64,000 nt of DNA from an uncultured Sphingomonadaceae bacterium (GTDB lineage Bacteria; Pseudomonadota; Alphaproteobacteria; Sphingomonadales; Sphingomonadaceae): positions 21,915 through 85,914 of the forward strand of contig CAJXSN010000011.1 of assembly GCA_913060895.1 (NCBI GenBank), given 5' to 3'. Shown in pieces: positions 1 to 7,820 of the stretch. The position numbers and the translations under genes are program-made. The notes beneath the pieces were generated by a model. It had not been told where the DNA came from and searched no databases. It was given only the letters and a program-made list of their open reading frames with translations. Numbering within the stretch: the first letter of the stretch is position 1; every line of letters starts with the position of its first letter.

Positions 1-93
1 CCGCATTGCGTCCCACAGCGCCGGATGCACACTAGCGGCGTTGTCGGACAGGAAGCGCATCGGCGGTGTCTCGCGGGCTGTTGAACTGCTCAT
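1..93 (-). CDS. N-terminal fragment of a threonine aldolase-like PLP enzyme (cut by window edge)
   Basis: Only the first 31 codons are inside the window and the frame stays open to base 1. An internal Met (codon 58-60) is followed by RFLSDNAASVHP, the usual opening of low-specificity L-threonine aldolases, which start near MRFxSDN. These PLP enzymes cleave threonine or allo-threonine to glycine and acetaldehyde in the cytoplasm. The ATG at 58-60 is probably the true start because it matches family N-termini; the ATG at 91-93 would add 11 residues. It is divergent from the GNAT gene at 143. The family call rests on about 20 residues. Confidence 0.6.
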   Translation of the reverse strand, partial: MSSSTARETPPMRFLSDNAASVHPALWDAMR

Positions 94-142
94 GGGAACG
101 CCCTTACGCCGCGCACCGTTGAGCGCAAGAAGGAGCACAGCA

Positions 143-460
143 ATGAACGCCGAGACAGCACAGGTCACCATTACGCATCACGTCCAGGGCCAGGGTGGCA
201 AATACAACGCCGATGTCGAAGGCGAGGATGCAAACGGCTATCTGGAATGGGAACCAAAATCTGCCAGTTCCAATGCGGATGTCCGTGTGGCCACCCATAC
301 CGTAGTTCCGCCAGAGATCGGCGGGCGCGGAATTGCCGGGCAGCTGGTCGAACGGCTGGTCGCCGATGCCCGGTCACAGGGCTTCAAGATTGTGCCGCAA
401 TGTTCTTACGTCGAGAAAAAGTTCGATGAAAATCCCGACTGGAGCGATCTGCGCGCCTAG
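143..460 (+). CDS. Small GNAT-family N-acetyltransferase (YjdJ-like)
   Basis: A 105-residue protein matching the short YjdJ-type acetyltransferase family. The visible core has the acetyl-CoA-binding turn in the form PPEIGGRGIAGQLVERLV (compare the GNAT Q/RxxGxG/A loop), followed by a conserved segment around VPQCSYVEKKF, where a Cys and Tyr sit near the expected active site. The substrate is unknown for this family. The ATG at 143 was chosen because an AAGGAG motif lies about 8 bases upstream; the frame is open back to base 41 but without a ribosome site. Its stop overlaps the end of the convergent YdbT gene by 4 bases. Confidence 0.75.
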   Translation: MNAETAQVTITHHVQGQGGKYNADVEGEDANGYLEWEPKSASSNADVRVATHTVVPPEIGGRGIAGQLVERLVADARSQGFKIVPQCSYVEKKFDENPDWSDLRA

Positions 461-2049
461 ACCAGTTCGGAGAAGTCGCTGGTCGCAATGCTGTCCAGTA
501 TCGCAGCCCGCCACTCGCGCGCGCGGTCGACAGGAATACCCGGCACTGCCAGTTTACCGCCTGCCAGCCCCAGATGGAGCGTGGCAAAGCCGAATCGGCG
601 GGCAAATGGCCCCTGCGCAATCTCCACCGACTGCAATTTGACCCGCCGCCCGATATCGAGTGCGGGGGCGAGCCAGCCGGTGCGTACATAGATCTGCGTG
701 GTGCCCAGCGCATGCCGTTCATAACGCCACAGAAACCACTGCCATATGCCCGCCGCCACGCCGATTGCCACAGGTATCAATGCCGCCCATTCCTGCCCAT
801 CGAACAGATCGATCTCGAACACGAACAGCGCGATTTCTATGGCGACGCCCAGCGCGATCAGCGCACCAGCTTCGGCGATTGCGGTAATTATGCGATAGGC
901 TCTGGAAGCCCGCTTCCATGCTGTATCGCCGGGCGGAGGAGTGAACCCGGCTGCATGGGCGATTGGCAGCAATTCGGCATCGCGGGCAAATGGCGCAACG
1001 ACGTGGTTTCCTGCCCCGCTATCCTGCGCCAGACTGATAAATTTCAAACCCTGCCAGCCGAACCGCCGGCGCATGATGCCGGTGGTAAACCGCAGCGCCT
1101 GCACACGGTGGGCGGGCATCACCACATCGGTGCGCGTAAACAGTCCGCGGCGCCGGCGGAACCCCTTGGCCGTGCGGTCCAACCGAAAATCCCAGTCCCG
1201 CAGGAAGGTGCGAACCAGCCCTGTGACCATACCTGCTATCACCAGCGTACCGGCAATCAGCATAACGCCGACAAATTGCATCACCGGGCCTGCACCGGCG
1301 ATCCGCTCTCCCGGCCCGGCAAAGGTCTGCATCCAGAAATCGGGATCCCACAGATCGAAGGGCAGCAGGAAATCCAGCTGCTGCGCGGCTGCTGCCAGAA
1401 CGGCCACCAATGCCAGCGAAAATTCGAACAGACCGAAAGTGAACAGCCGCCCCGGGCCCATTGCAAACAACGGCCTGGCCTGCTCCTGCGTGTTTATAGT
1501 GGCCTCTTCTGCAGTATCTGCTGCATCTGTGGCCACGCCATCGGCTTCGTCGCGGCGTTCGCGCACCACTTCACGCAAAGCCTCGCCCTGCTCCTGCGAC
1601 AGATAGGCCAGCGCCAGCTCGTCCTTGCCCCCCGCACCCGTCTCGAAGCGGACTTCGACAAGTCCCAGCAGTCGGGCAACGAATTTCTGCTCGAGGCTTA
1701 CATCCTGTATCCGTTCATACGGCACCGACCGTGCGGACCGTGACAGCAGGCCGCTTTCCACGCGAATATCGGCCTCGCCCACGCGGTAGGTGAAGCGCCG
1801 CCATTGCAGCCATGCAATACCCAGATTGAGCGCAATCAGAGCGGCAATCAGCAGCAGGATGAGCGATAGCCGGCCGATGCCGCCAGCCTCCATGTCGCGG
1901 GTTACGCTGAAATAGGCGAAGCCTGTCGGCAGGGCGAGCTGAGGCAGCAGCACGGCCGCCTTTACTATAAAGGACAGCGGATCGGTGCGCCTTGGCTCGC
2001 CTTCTTCGATTGCTGTTTCGCCCGCAATGCCCTCCATCGCCCCGGTCAC
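457..2049 (-). CDS. PH domain-containing membrane protein, YdbT-like
   Basis: A 530-residue membrane protein with three bPH_2 (DUF304) repeats separated by hydrophobic helix pairs, as in Bacillus YdbT. Repeats are seen around residues 70-150 (SARSVPYERIQDVSLEQ), 285-345 (TRTDVVMPAHRVQALRF) and 455-520 (GRRVKLQSVEIAQGP). YdbS/YdbT pairs are linked in Bacillus to antibiotic tolerance, but their biochemical role is unknown. The GTG at 2049 overlaps the stop of the ydbS-like gene by 4 bases (GTGA), indicating translational coupling; an ATG at 2037 is the alternative. Confidence 0.8.
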   Translation of the reverse strand: MTGAMEGIAGETAIEEGEPRRTDPLSFIVKAAVLLPQLALPTGFAYFSVTRDMEAGGIGRLSLILLLIAALIALNLGIAWLQWRRFTYRVGEADIRVESGLLSRSARSVPYERIQDVSLEQKFVARLLGLVEVRFETGAGGKDELALAYLSQEQGEALREVVRERRDEADGVATDAADTAEEATINTQEQARPLFAMGPGRLFTFGLFEFSLALVAVLAAAAQQLDFLLPFDLWDPDFWMQTFAGPGERIAGAGPVMQFVGVMLIAGTLVIAGMVTGLVRTFLRDWDFRLDRTAKGFRRRRGLFTRTDVVMPAHRVQALRFTTGIMRRRFGWQGLKFISLAQDSGAGNHVVAPFARDAELLPIAHAAGFTPPPGDTAWKRASRAYRIITAIAEAGALIALGVAIEIALFVFEIDLFDGQEWAALIPVAIGVAAGIWQWFLWRYERHALGTTQIYVRTGWLAPALDIGRRVKLQSVEIAQGPFARRFGFATLHLGLAGGKLAVPGIPVDRAREWRAAILDSIATSDFSELV

Positions 2050-2558
2050 AGGCTCTCACGCTTGATATGCGCGCGGATCGTTTCGCGCATGGCCAATGCG
2101 TCGTCATGGTTCAGGCCCGGTAGGTGGACAGAGGCATTGTGGCTGCCTGCAGTATGCAGGGTCAGCGTGGAGAGATCGTAATACCGCTCCAGCGGACCGC
2201 GGTCGACATCGATATGCTGGACCCGGCCGAACGGCACCACGGTGTCGGAACGGAACAGCAGGCCGCGCACCACGCGCAGCCTGTCATCGCTCATCGCAAA
2301 TCCGCGTGCCGCAAACCGCCGGTGCGGCAGCCGGAGGATCAGGATCATGGCAATACCCAGCACGACCAGAAAGATGGCTCCGGGAAAAATTGGCGCGAAC
2401 CAGTCCGCAACCGCTGCAGCAATCAAGACGGGAATGGCAAAGCCGATACCCTGCACCCGCATCGCTTTCTCGTGGTTGGGATGCAGCTGGGTCAGCGCAT
2501 CGCCCGGCTGGATGGCGGCAATGAAATCGGCTTCCTGATCGGTCATTCCAATGCGCAT
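2046..2558 (-). CDS. PH domain-containing membrane protein, YdbS-like
   Basis: A 170-residue protein with a hydrophobic hairpin (about residues 36-72) followed by one bPH_2 domain, whose core reads VVRGLLFRSDTVVPFGRVQHIDVDRGPLE. This is the standard small partner of YdbT. The ATG at 2558 is chosen because AGGAGAGG lies 5-12 bases upstream; the frame is open further upstream but that part would run into the tRNA gene. It is the first gene of a two-gene operon with the YdbT-like gene, overlapping by 4 bases. Confidence 0.8.
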   Translation of the reverse strand: MRIGMTDQEADFIAAIQPGDALTQLHPNHEKAMRVQGIGFAIPVLIAAAVADWFAPIFPGAIFLVVLGIAMILILRLPHRRFAARGFAMSDDRLRVVRGLLFRSDTVVPFGRVQHIDVDRGPLERYYDLSTLTLHTAGSHNASVHLPGLNHDDALAMRETIRAHIKRESL

Positions 2559-2633
2559 GAATCCTCTCCTTCCGCTTTTCAAGCAGACATTCGACGAGAG
2601 TAGCCTGTGGCTGGACAGGGAAATGGAGGAAAA

Positions 2634-2708
2634 TGGTGCCACGAGAGAGAATTGAACTCTCGGCCTCGTCATTACCAATGACGCGCTCTACCACTGAGCT
2701 ACCGCGGC
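2634..2708 (-). tRNA. tRNA-Thr (anticodon GGU)
   Basis: Read on the minus strand, the 75 bases fold into a full cloverleaf. The acceptor GCCGCGG pairs with TCGTGGC with two G-U pairs, followed by discriminator A and an encoded CCA. The D stem is GCTC/GAGC, the anticodon stem CGTCA/TGACG with loop TTGGTAA, and the T stem GAGAG/CTCTC with loop TTCAATT. Anticodon GGU reads ACC and ACU threonine codons. It stands alone. Confidence 0.97.
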
Positions 2709-2809
2709 TCCGGAAGTGCCTGTTGAAAGGCAGGCGCGCCCATTGCCTGATGCGCCCCGTGAGTCAAGCAAAGCTTGAGCGCGAAGCGGGATCGCGGCAA
2801 GGGTCGGGG

Positions 2810-2947
2810 ATGACCGATCCCAAGCCAGCCCTGACCCGCGAAGAACGCATGGCCGCCAAGCTGCGGGAGAACCTGCGCCGCCGCAAGGCGCAGGCGCGCG
2901 AGATGAATGTGCCGGAAACCCTTCCAAAAGGCGATAGTGCGGGCTAA
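2810..2947 (+). CDS. Small conserved basic protein (45 aa)
   Basis: A 45-residue, strongly charged peptide with a likely helical core (TREERMAAKLRENLRRRKAQAREM). Short proteins of this type, TREER...LRRRKAQAR, occur in sphingomonads just before or near gpmA and have no assigned function. The ATG at 2810 follows a GGGTCGGGG stretch. It ends 36 bases before gpmA and could share its transcript. The evidence is length, composition and a recalled family pattern; no known domain is visible. Confidence 0.6.
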   Translation: MTDPKPALTREERMAAKLRENLRRRKAQAREMNVPETLPKGDSAG

Positions 2948-2983
2948 CGGATGCCGCTCCCGATTATGGTTGGAGCTTAAGCG

Positions 2984-3673
2984 TTGCCAAGTCTGATTCT
3001 CGTACGTCACGGACAAAGCGAATGGAACCTCGCCAACCGGTTCACCGGATGGTGGGATGTCGGCCTGACGGACAAGGGCGTGGAAGAAGCGCGCGCAGCA
3101 GGTAAGCTGCTGAAGAATCACCCCGACCTACTGCCGGTGCGGGCCTTCACATCCTTCCAGTCCCGCGCGATCCGCACTCTGCATCTGGCATTGGAGGAGT
3201 GCGACCGGCTATGGATACCCGAAACCAAGGACTGGCACCTGAATGAACGTCATTATGGCGGGCTGACCGGCCTCGACAAACAACAGACCCGTGACAAGCA
3301 TGGGGACGAACAGGTGCATATCTGGCGCCGCAGCTATGATGTGCCGCCTCCGCCGATAGAGGCAGGCAGCGATTTCGATCTGTCGGAATATCCCCGGTAT
3401 GCGGGCGTCGATGTGCCGGAAGCGGAAAGCCTGAAGCTCACTATTGAACGGGTGCTGCCCTATTACGAGCAGGCCATCGTACCTGCCCTGAAAGAGGGCG
3501 GCCCGGTAATCGTGTCGGCCCACGGCAATTCCCTGCGCGCACTGGTCAAGCACCTGTCGGGCATATCGGATGACGATATCACGGGGCTGGAAATCCCCAC
3601 CGGCCAGCCGATAGTATACGAATTCGATGATTCGATGCAGGCCGGCACACGCTATTATCTGAAAGACCGTTAG
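2984..3673 (+). CDS. gpmA: 2,3-bisphosphoglycerate-dependent phosphoglycerate mutase
   Basis: It interconverts 3- and 2-phosphoglycerate in glycolysis and gluconeogenesis. Near the start [10 protein letters not shown] carries the phospho-accepting His of the histidine phosphatase fold; [29 protein letters not shown] and the late [14 protein letters not shown] are all dPGM signatures. At 229 residues it is the normal length. The start is a TTG at 2984 with GGAG about 10 bases upstream; no ATG lies before the catalytic motif. It heads a closely spaced run with purE and purK. Confidence 0.96.
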   Translation: MPSLILVRHGQSEWNLANRFTGWWDVGLTDKGVEEARAAGKLLKNHPDLLPVRAFTSFQSRAIRTLHLALEECDRLWIPETKDWHLNERHYGGLTGLDKQQTRDKHGDEQVHIWRRSYDVPPPPIEAGSDFDLSEYPRYAGVDVPEAESLKLTIERVLPYYEQAIVPALKEGGPVIVSAHGNSLRALVKHLSGISDDDITGLEIPTGQPIVYEFDDSMQAGTRYYLKDR

Positions 3674-3723
3674 GGGTATCGGCCAGAACCGGAGTTCGGA
3701 ACCGGCCGGGGGGAGCTTTGACA

Positions 3724-4215
3724 ATGACCGATGCACCGCAAGTCGCCATCGTAATGGGCAGCCAGTCCGACTGGCCGACAATGCAATGCGCGGCGCGGGT
3801 TCTGGAAGAACTGGCCGTGCCACACGAGGCGCGAATCGTTTCGGCCCACCGCACGCCGGACCGGATGGTCGATTTCGCCCGGGATGCTGCCAATGAAGGC
3901 TTCAAGGTCATCATTGCAGGCGCTGGCGGCGCAGCCCATCTTCCAGGGATGATCGCTGCAATGACGCATCTGCCGGTGCTGGGCGTGCCGGTGCAGTCCA
4001 GAGCGCTGTCGGGCATGGATAGCCTGCTCTCCATCGTCCAGATGCCTGCTGGCGTACCCACGGGCACATTGGCCATTGGCGATGCGGGCGCAACCAATGC
4101 CGGTCTGCTGGCCGCAAGTATCCTGTGCCTCTCGGACGAGCCGCTTGCCGAACGACTGAAAGCATGGCGCGCCAGCCGCAGCGATGCCGTTGCCGAACGG
4201 CCGACCGGCCCGTAA
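3724..4215 (+). CDS. purE: N5-carboxyaminoimidazole ribonucleotide mutase
   Basis: PurE converts N5-CAIR to CAIR in purine biosynthesis. The N-terminus [14 protein letters not shown] is the class I PurE nucleotide-binding signature; SAHRTPDRM and [15 protein letters not shown] follow as expected. The ATG at 3724 is preferred over an in-frame TTG at 3718, since GGGGGAG ends about 9 bases before the ATG. Its stop TAA shares one base with the purK start (TAATG), so the two enzymes that act in sequence are translationally coupled. Confidence 0.96.
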   Translation: MTDAPQVAIVMGSQSDWPTMQCAARVLEELAVPHEARIVSAHRTPDRMVDFARDAANEGFKVIIAGAGGAAHLPGMIAAMTHLPVLGVPVQSRALSGMDSLLSIVQMPAGVPTGTLAIGDAGATNAGLLAASILCLSDEPLAERLKAWRASRSDAVAERPTGP

Positions 4216-5270
4216 TGCTGAAACCCGGTTCCACCATCGGCATTCTGGGCGGCGGCCAACTGGGCCGGATGCTCGCCATAGCGGCGGCGCAGATGGGCTA
4301 CCGCTGCATCGCCTACAGCCCGGAAAAAGAAATCGTCGCAGCGGATGTCTGTGCCGACATTTTCCGTAACAAGTGGGATGACGCGCAGGCAATGGCGGCC
4401 TTTGGGCAGGCCTGCGATGTGGTCACCTGGGAATTCGAGAATGTGCCCGTTGCCCCGCTCGGCGCGCTCGGCGAATTGCTGGTGCCGAATGCGCGCGCGC
4501 TGGAAACCGCTCAGGACCGGCTGAATGAAAAACGCTTCGTCGAAGGGCTCGGCGGCAAGCCTGCGCCCTATGCCACCGTCGACAACCGCGCCGATCTGAC
4601 CGCCGCTATCGAACGGATAGGGACGCCGGGCATCCTGAAGACGCGCGGCGAGGGCTATGACGGCAAGGGTCAGTGGCGCATCCAGTCCGCCTACGAAGCA
4701 GAGGGCATCGCTATTCCTGACACGCCCGCGATCTATGAAGGCTTTATCGAATTCGAAGCCGAGTTCTCGGTCATTCTGGCTCGCGGGCAGGATGGCGAAA
4801 TGGTGTTCTGGGACAGTACCCATAATGTCCATGACGGAGGGATGCTGGCGACATCTACCCTGCCCGCCCCCGACATCGTGACAGCGCAGGTGGGCGAGGC
4901 GCGCGATCTGGCGCGGCAGGTGGCCGACGCATTGCGCTATGTCGGCGTGCTGACACTGGAATTCTTCGCCACCGGCAATGGGCCCGTATTCAACGAGATG
5001 GCCCCGCGCGTCCACAATTCCGGCCATTGGACCATCGAGGGCGCGGCTACCAGCCAGTTTGCCAACCACATCCGCGCGATCTGCGGCCTGCCGCTGGGCG
5101 ATACCCGCACCATCGCGCCGGGCATGGTGATGCGCAACATAGTGGGCAAGGATGCAAACACAGCGCACAGCGCACTGTCCGACCCCGCCACGCAGCTGCA
5201 CCTGTATGGCAAGGCCCGCGCTACGGACGGGCGCAAGATGGGCCACACGACGGCGCTGACATTCGACTGA
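4215..5270 (+). CDS. purK: 5-(carboxyamino)imidazole ribonucleotide synthase
   Basis: PurK uses ATP and bicarbonate to carboxylate AIR to N5-CAIR, the substrate of PurE next door. It is an ATP-grasp protein: GILGGGQLGRML opens the Rossmann-like N-domain, GILKTRGEGYDGKGQW is the ATP-binding lid region, and EMAPRVHNSGHWTIEGA is the PurK C-terminal signature. At 351 residues it is normal length. The ATG at 4215 overlaps the purE stop by one base; its own TGA shares one base with the folA start. Confidence 0.96.
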   Translation: MLKPGSTIGILGGGQLGRMLAIAAAQMGYRCIAYSPEKEIVAADVCADIFRNKWDDAQAMAAFGQACDVVTWEFENVPVAPLGALGELLVPNARALETAQDRLNEKRFVEGLGGKPAPYATVDNRADLTAAIERIGTPGILKTRGEGYDGKGQWRIQSAYEAEGIAIPDTPAIYEGFIEFEAEFSVILARGQDGEMVFWDSTHNVHDGGMLATSTLPAPDIVTAQVGEARDLARQVADALRYVGVLTLEFFATGNGPVFNEMAPRVHNSGHWTIEGAATSQFANHIRAICGLPLGDTRTIAPGMVMRNIVGKDANTAHSALSDPATQLHLYGKARATDGRKMGHTTALTFD

Positions 5271-5794
5271 TGGGCGAAGTTTTCCTGATCTACGCCCGCG
5301 CCGCAAACGGCACGATTGGCAAGGGCGGTCAATTGCCGTGGCATATTCCTGCGGACCTGAAACGGTTCAAGGCGCTGACTATGGGGCCCGAGGGAAAAGG
5401 GCTGCCGATGATCATGGGCCGCAAGACTTTCGAAAGCCTGCCCGGGATCCTGCCCGGGCGGCACCATATCGTGCTGACCCGGCGTGAAACCTTCGATGCA
5501 CCGGGTGCGGATATCGTACGTTCCGTGCCCGAAGCGCTGGCATTCGCCCGGCAGGATGATCCCGAAACCGATATCGCAATCGTTGGCGGGGCTGCTGTAT
5601 ATGATGTTTTCCGCCCGATGGCAGACCGTGTGGAGCTGACTGAAATCCATGCCGATTTCACCGGCGACACCTTTATGAAACCTTTGGGCGCGGAATGGGA
5701 ATTGTCGGCCCGTGAAGATCATCCGGCACGCGCAGACAAGCCTGCATTCTCCTTCCTCACCTATCTCCGCCAGCAAAAAAGTGCCCCGGCATGA
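5270..5794 (+). CDS. folA: Dihydrofolate reductase
   Basis: It reduces dihydrofolate to tetrahydrofolate with NADPH. The 174-residue protein has the order expected of bacterial DHFR: ARAANGTIGKGGQLPWHIPADLK (substrate loop with the catalytic acid position), MIMGRKTFESLPG (cofactor loop), and VGGAAVYDVF near the middle. The start at 5270 overlaps the purK stop (TGATG), and its end overlaps ribF by 4 bases. It lies in a run linking purine, folate and flavin synthesis. Confidence 0.94.
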   Translation: MGEVFLIYARAANGTIGKGGQLPWHIPADLKRFKALTMGPEGKGLPMIMGRKTFESLPGILPGRHHIVLTRRETFDAPGADIVRSVPEALAFARQDDPETDIAIVGGAAVYDVFRPMADRVELTEIHADFTGDTFMKPLGAEWELSAREDHPARADKPAFSFLTYLRQQKSAPA

Positions 5795-6717
5795 GGTGGC
5801 TCGATCACCGTGAGCCCATGCCTGCTTCGTTGCGCGGGGCAATCATCGCGCTGGGCAATTTCGACGGCTTCCACATCGGCCATCAGGCGGTGGCTGGCGA
5901 AGCGATCCAGTGGGCGCGCGCGGAAGGCCGCCCGGCCATTGTCGCAACCTTCGATCCCCACCCGGTGCGCCATTTCAAACCCGACACGCCCCCGTTCCGC
6001 CTCACTACTCTGGAGCAGCGGCAGGAGCTCTACATCGCCGCCGGAGCCGCAGCGATGCTCGTGTTTCATTTCAATGCCGAGCTTGCCGGGACCAGCGCAG
6101 AAGACTTCATTGCCGACATCCTGATCCGGCGGCTGGGCGCACACGGCGTGGTAACAGGTGAAGATTTCACTTTCGGCCAGCGGGCGCAGGGCGATGTCGC
6201 GATGCTGGCAAAGCGTGGCGCGGAATTGGGGCTGCAATCGCGCACTGTGTCGCCCGTCGAAGACGGCACAGCGCCGGTATCTTCCAGCCGCATCCGGGCG
6301 GCTTTGCGCGAAGGTGATTGCACCACGGCGACCGAGCTTCTAACCCGCCCCTTCGCCATTCGCGGCATCGTCCAGCATGGTGACAAGCGGGGCCGCGAAA
6401 TCGGATATCCCACCGCCAATCTGGATATCGAAAGCTATCTGCGTCCGCGCTACGGTATCTACGCCGTGACCGGGAAAGTTCTGGCAACCGGCGAAGTGCT
6501 GAAAGGCGCGGCCAATCTCGGCGTGCGCCCCCAGTTCGACCCCCCCAAGGAATTGCTGGAGCCGCATTTCTTCGATTTCTCAGGCAATCTGTATGGTCAG
6601 GAAATCGAAGTAGCCTTCCATCACTTCCTTCGCGGGGAAGCAAAATTCGAATCGCTGGAAGGCCTGATCGCCCAGATGGATCAGGACTGCGATACGGCGC
6701 GGGCATTGCTTGCATGA
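5791..6717 (+). CDS. ribF: Bifunctional riboflavin kinase / FAD synthetase
   Basis: It phosphorylates riboflavin to FMN and adenylates FMN to FAD. The N-terminal nucleotidyltransferase part shows GNFDGFHIGHQAV and TFDPHPVRHF (the HxGH-type adenylyl transfer site), then GEDFTFG and SSSRIRAALREGD. The C-terminal kinase part has GDKRGREIGYPTANL and GAANLGVRPQF. At 308 residues it matches RibF. It overlaps folA and the following GDPD-like gene by 4 bases each (ATGA), so the run is probably one transcript. Confidence 0.95.
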   Translation: MRWLDHREPMPASLRGAIIALGNFDGFHIGHQAVAGEAIQWARAEGRPAIVATFDPHPVRHFKPDTPPFRLTTLEQRQELYIAAGAAAMLVFHFNAELAGTSAEDFIADILIRRLGAHGVVTGEDFTFGQRAQGDVAMLAKRGAELGLQSRTVSPVEDGTAPVSSSRIRAALREGDCTTATELLTRPFAIRGIVQHGDKRGREIGYPTANLDIESYLRPRYGIYAVTGKVLATGEVLKGAANLGVRPQFDPPKELLEPHFFDFSGNLYGQEIEVAFHHFLRGEAKFESLEGLIAQMDQDCDTARALLA

Positions 6718-7760
6718 ACAGGTGGCTTGTTCGCATTGGCGCAGGGATCGCCCTGGCCATCCTGATCCTGACCATCGTCAACGCGCAATGGCTGGCACCC
6801 GAGCCGAAGGGCAGCGTTAAACTTGTGGCGCAACACGGTATCGGTCCGCTTCCCCTCACGCCCGGCAGTACGGGGTGCCCCGGTACCGCCATCGAAACGC
6901 CCTACACCGATTACCTGCCGAACAGCGTCGATAGCATCGTCCGATCCCTGAAACTGGGTGCAGGCATAACGCTGGTGAATGTCAGCCTGAGCGCCGATGG
7001 CGAGATCGTCCTGCTCGGCAGCAACGATCTGTCCTGTCTGACCAATGGGACCGGACAGGTATCAGAGCAGACTGTAGAACAGCTCAAGACGCTCGACACA
7101 GGCTACCGTTACACTGCCGATAGCGGCGAGAGCTTCCCGCTGAGGGGCAAGGGCATCGGCCAGATCGCGACGCTGGCAGAACTGGTTCCCGCCCTGCCCC
7201 GCCGCGCCCGGCTGATGTACAGCCTGCCTGCAGACAATCCGGCGGTAGCGACTGCCCTTCTGGGGCAGCTGGCGGCGCTAGATCGCGATCCCGTGGCCGT
7301 GCGCGATGCCTTTACCGGCGACGTTGCAGCCACGGATATCATCCGTCGGCGCCTTCCCGAAGCATGGGTCTGGAATGCGCAGCAGGCCCGCGAATGCAGC
7401 GGTGATTACAAGCTGTGGGGGTGGACCGGGTATGTGCCCGCCAGTTGCCGGGGCGGAACAATGATTATTCCGGTCGATGGTCAGCTGCTCTATTGGGGTT
7501 GGCCCAACCGTCTGATTGCGCGGATAGAGGCGCATGGCGGCCAGATTATCATGACCGGATCTCATGGGTCGGGCGCCCCACTCCCCGGCATTGCCTTGCC
7601 CGAGACCCTCGGAGAGGTTCCCGCCAGTTTCAACGGGTTTCTGATGACGGCTGATATCTTCTCCATTGCGCCCGCGCTGCACACGAGGCTGGACAACCGC
7701 ACGCAGGCCGAAATTGATGCGACTATCCGCGCGATGCAGGCGCGGCGTTCCTCTGAGTGA
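6714..7760 (+). CDS. Glycerophosphodiester phosphodiesterase-like protein with lost catalytic residues
   Basis: A 348-residue protein with one N-terminal membrane anchor or signal (residues 5-25). The fold family is suggested by the GDPD order: AQHGIG (39-44), YLPNSVDSI (67-75), LVNVSLSADGEIVL (87-100), a TNGTGQVSEQTVEQLKTLDTGY stretch, and FPLRGKGIGQIATLAELV. Active GDPDs carry HRG, ExD and HD motifs at these places; here they read QHG, NxS and GSND, so the metal-binding and catalytic residues appear lost. It is probably a binding or structural relative rather than a working hydrolase. It follows ribF with a 4-base overlap and ends 60 bases before ileS. Confidence 0.65.
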   Translation: MNRWLVRIGAGIALAILILTIVNAQWLAPEPKGSVKLVAQHGIGPLPLTPGSTGCPGTAIETPYTDYLPNSVDSIVRSLKLGAGITLVNVSLSADGEIVLLGSNDLSCLTNGTGQVSEQTVEQLKTLDTGYRYTADSGESFPLRGKGIGQIATLAELVPALPRRARLMYSLPADNPAVATALLGQLAALDRDPVAVRDAFTGDVAATDIIRRRLPEAWVWNAQQARECSGDYKLWGWTGYVPASCRGGTMIIPVDGQLLYWGWPNRLIARIEAHGGQIIMTGSHGSGAPLPGIALPETLGEVPASFNGFLMTADIFSIAPALHTRLDNRTQAEIDATIRAMQARRSSE

Positions 7761-7820
7761 GCGCCTTGCGACAAGCAGGCTTTATCCGCCCCGCATTATG
7801 CCCTAACCGCCCTGCCCATC

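Noticed and set aside
574..1743. Long plus-strand open frame (389 codons) over the YdbT-like gene
   Set aside because: It is antisense to a gene with clear PH-domain repeats, and its product is Pro/Arg/His-rich without any recognisable domain.
3579..5306. Long minus-strand open frame (575 codons) opposite purE and purK
   Set aside because: The plus-strand frames have unmistakable PurE and PurK motifs; the minus frame is a GC-driven shadow.
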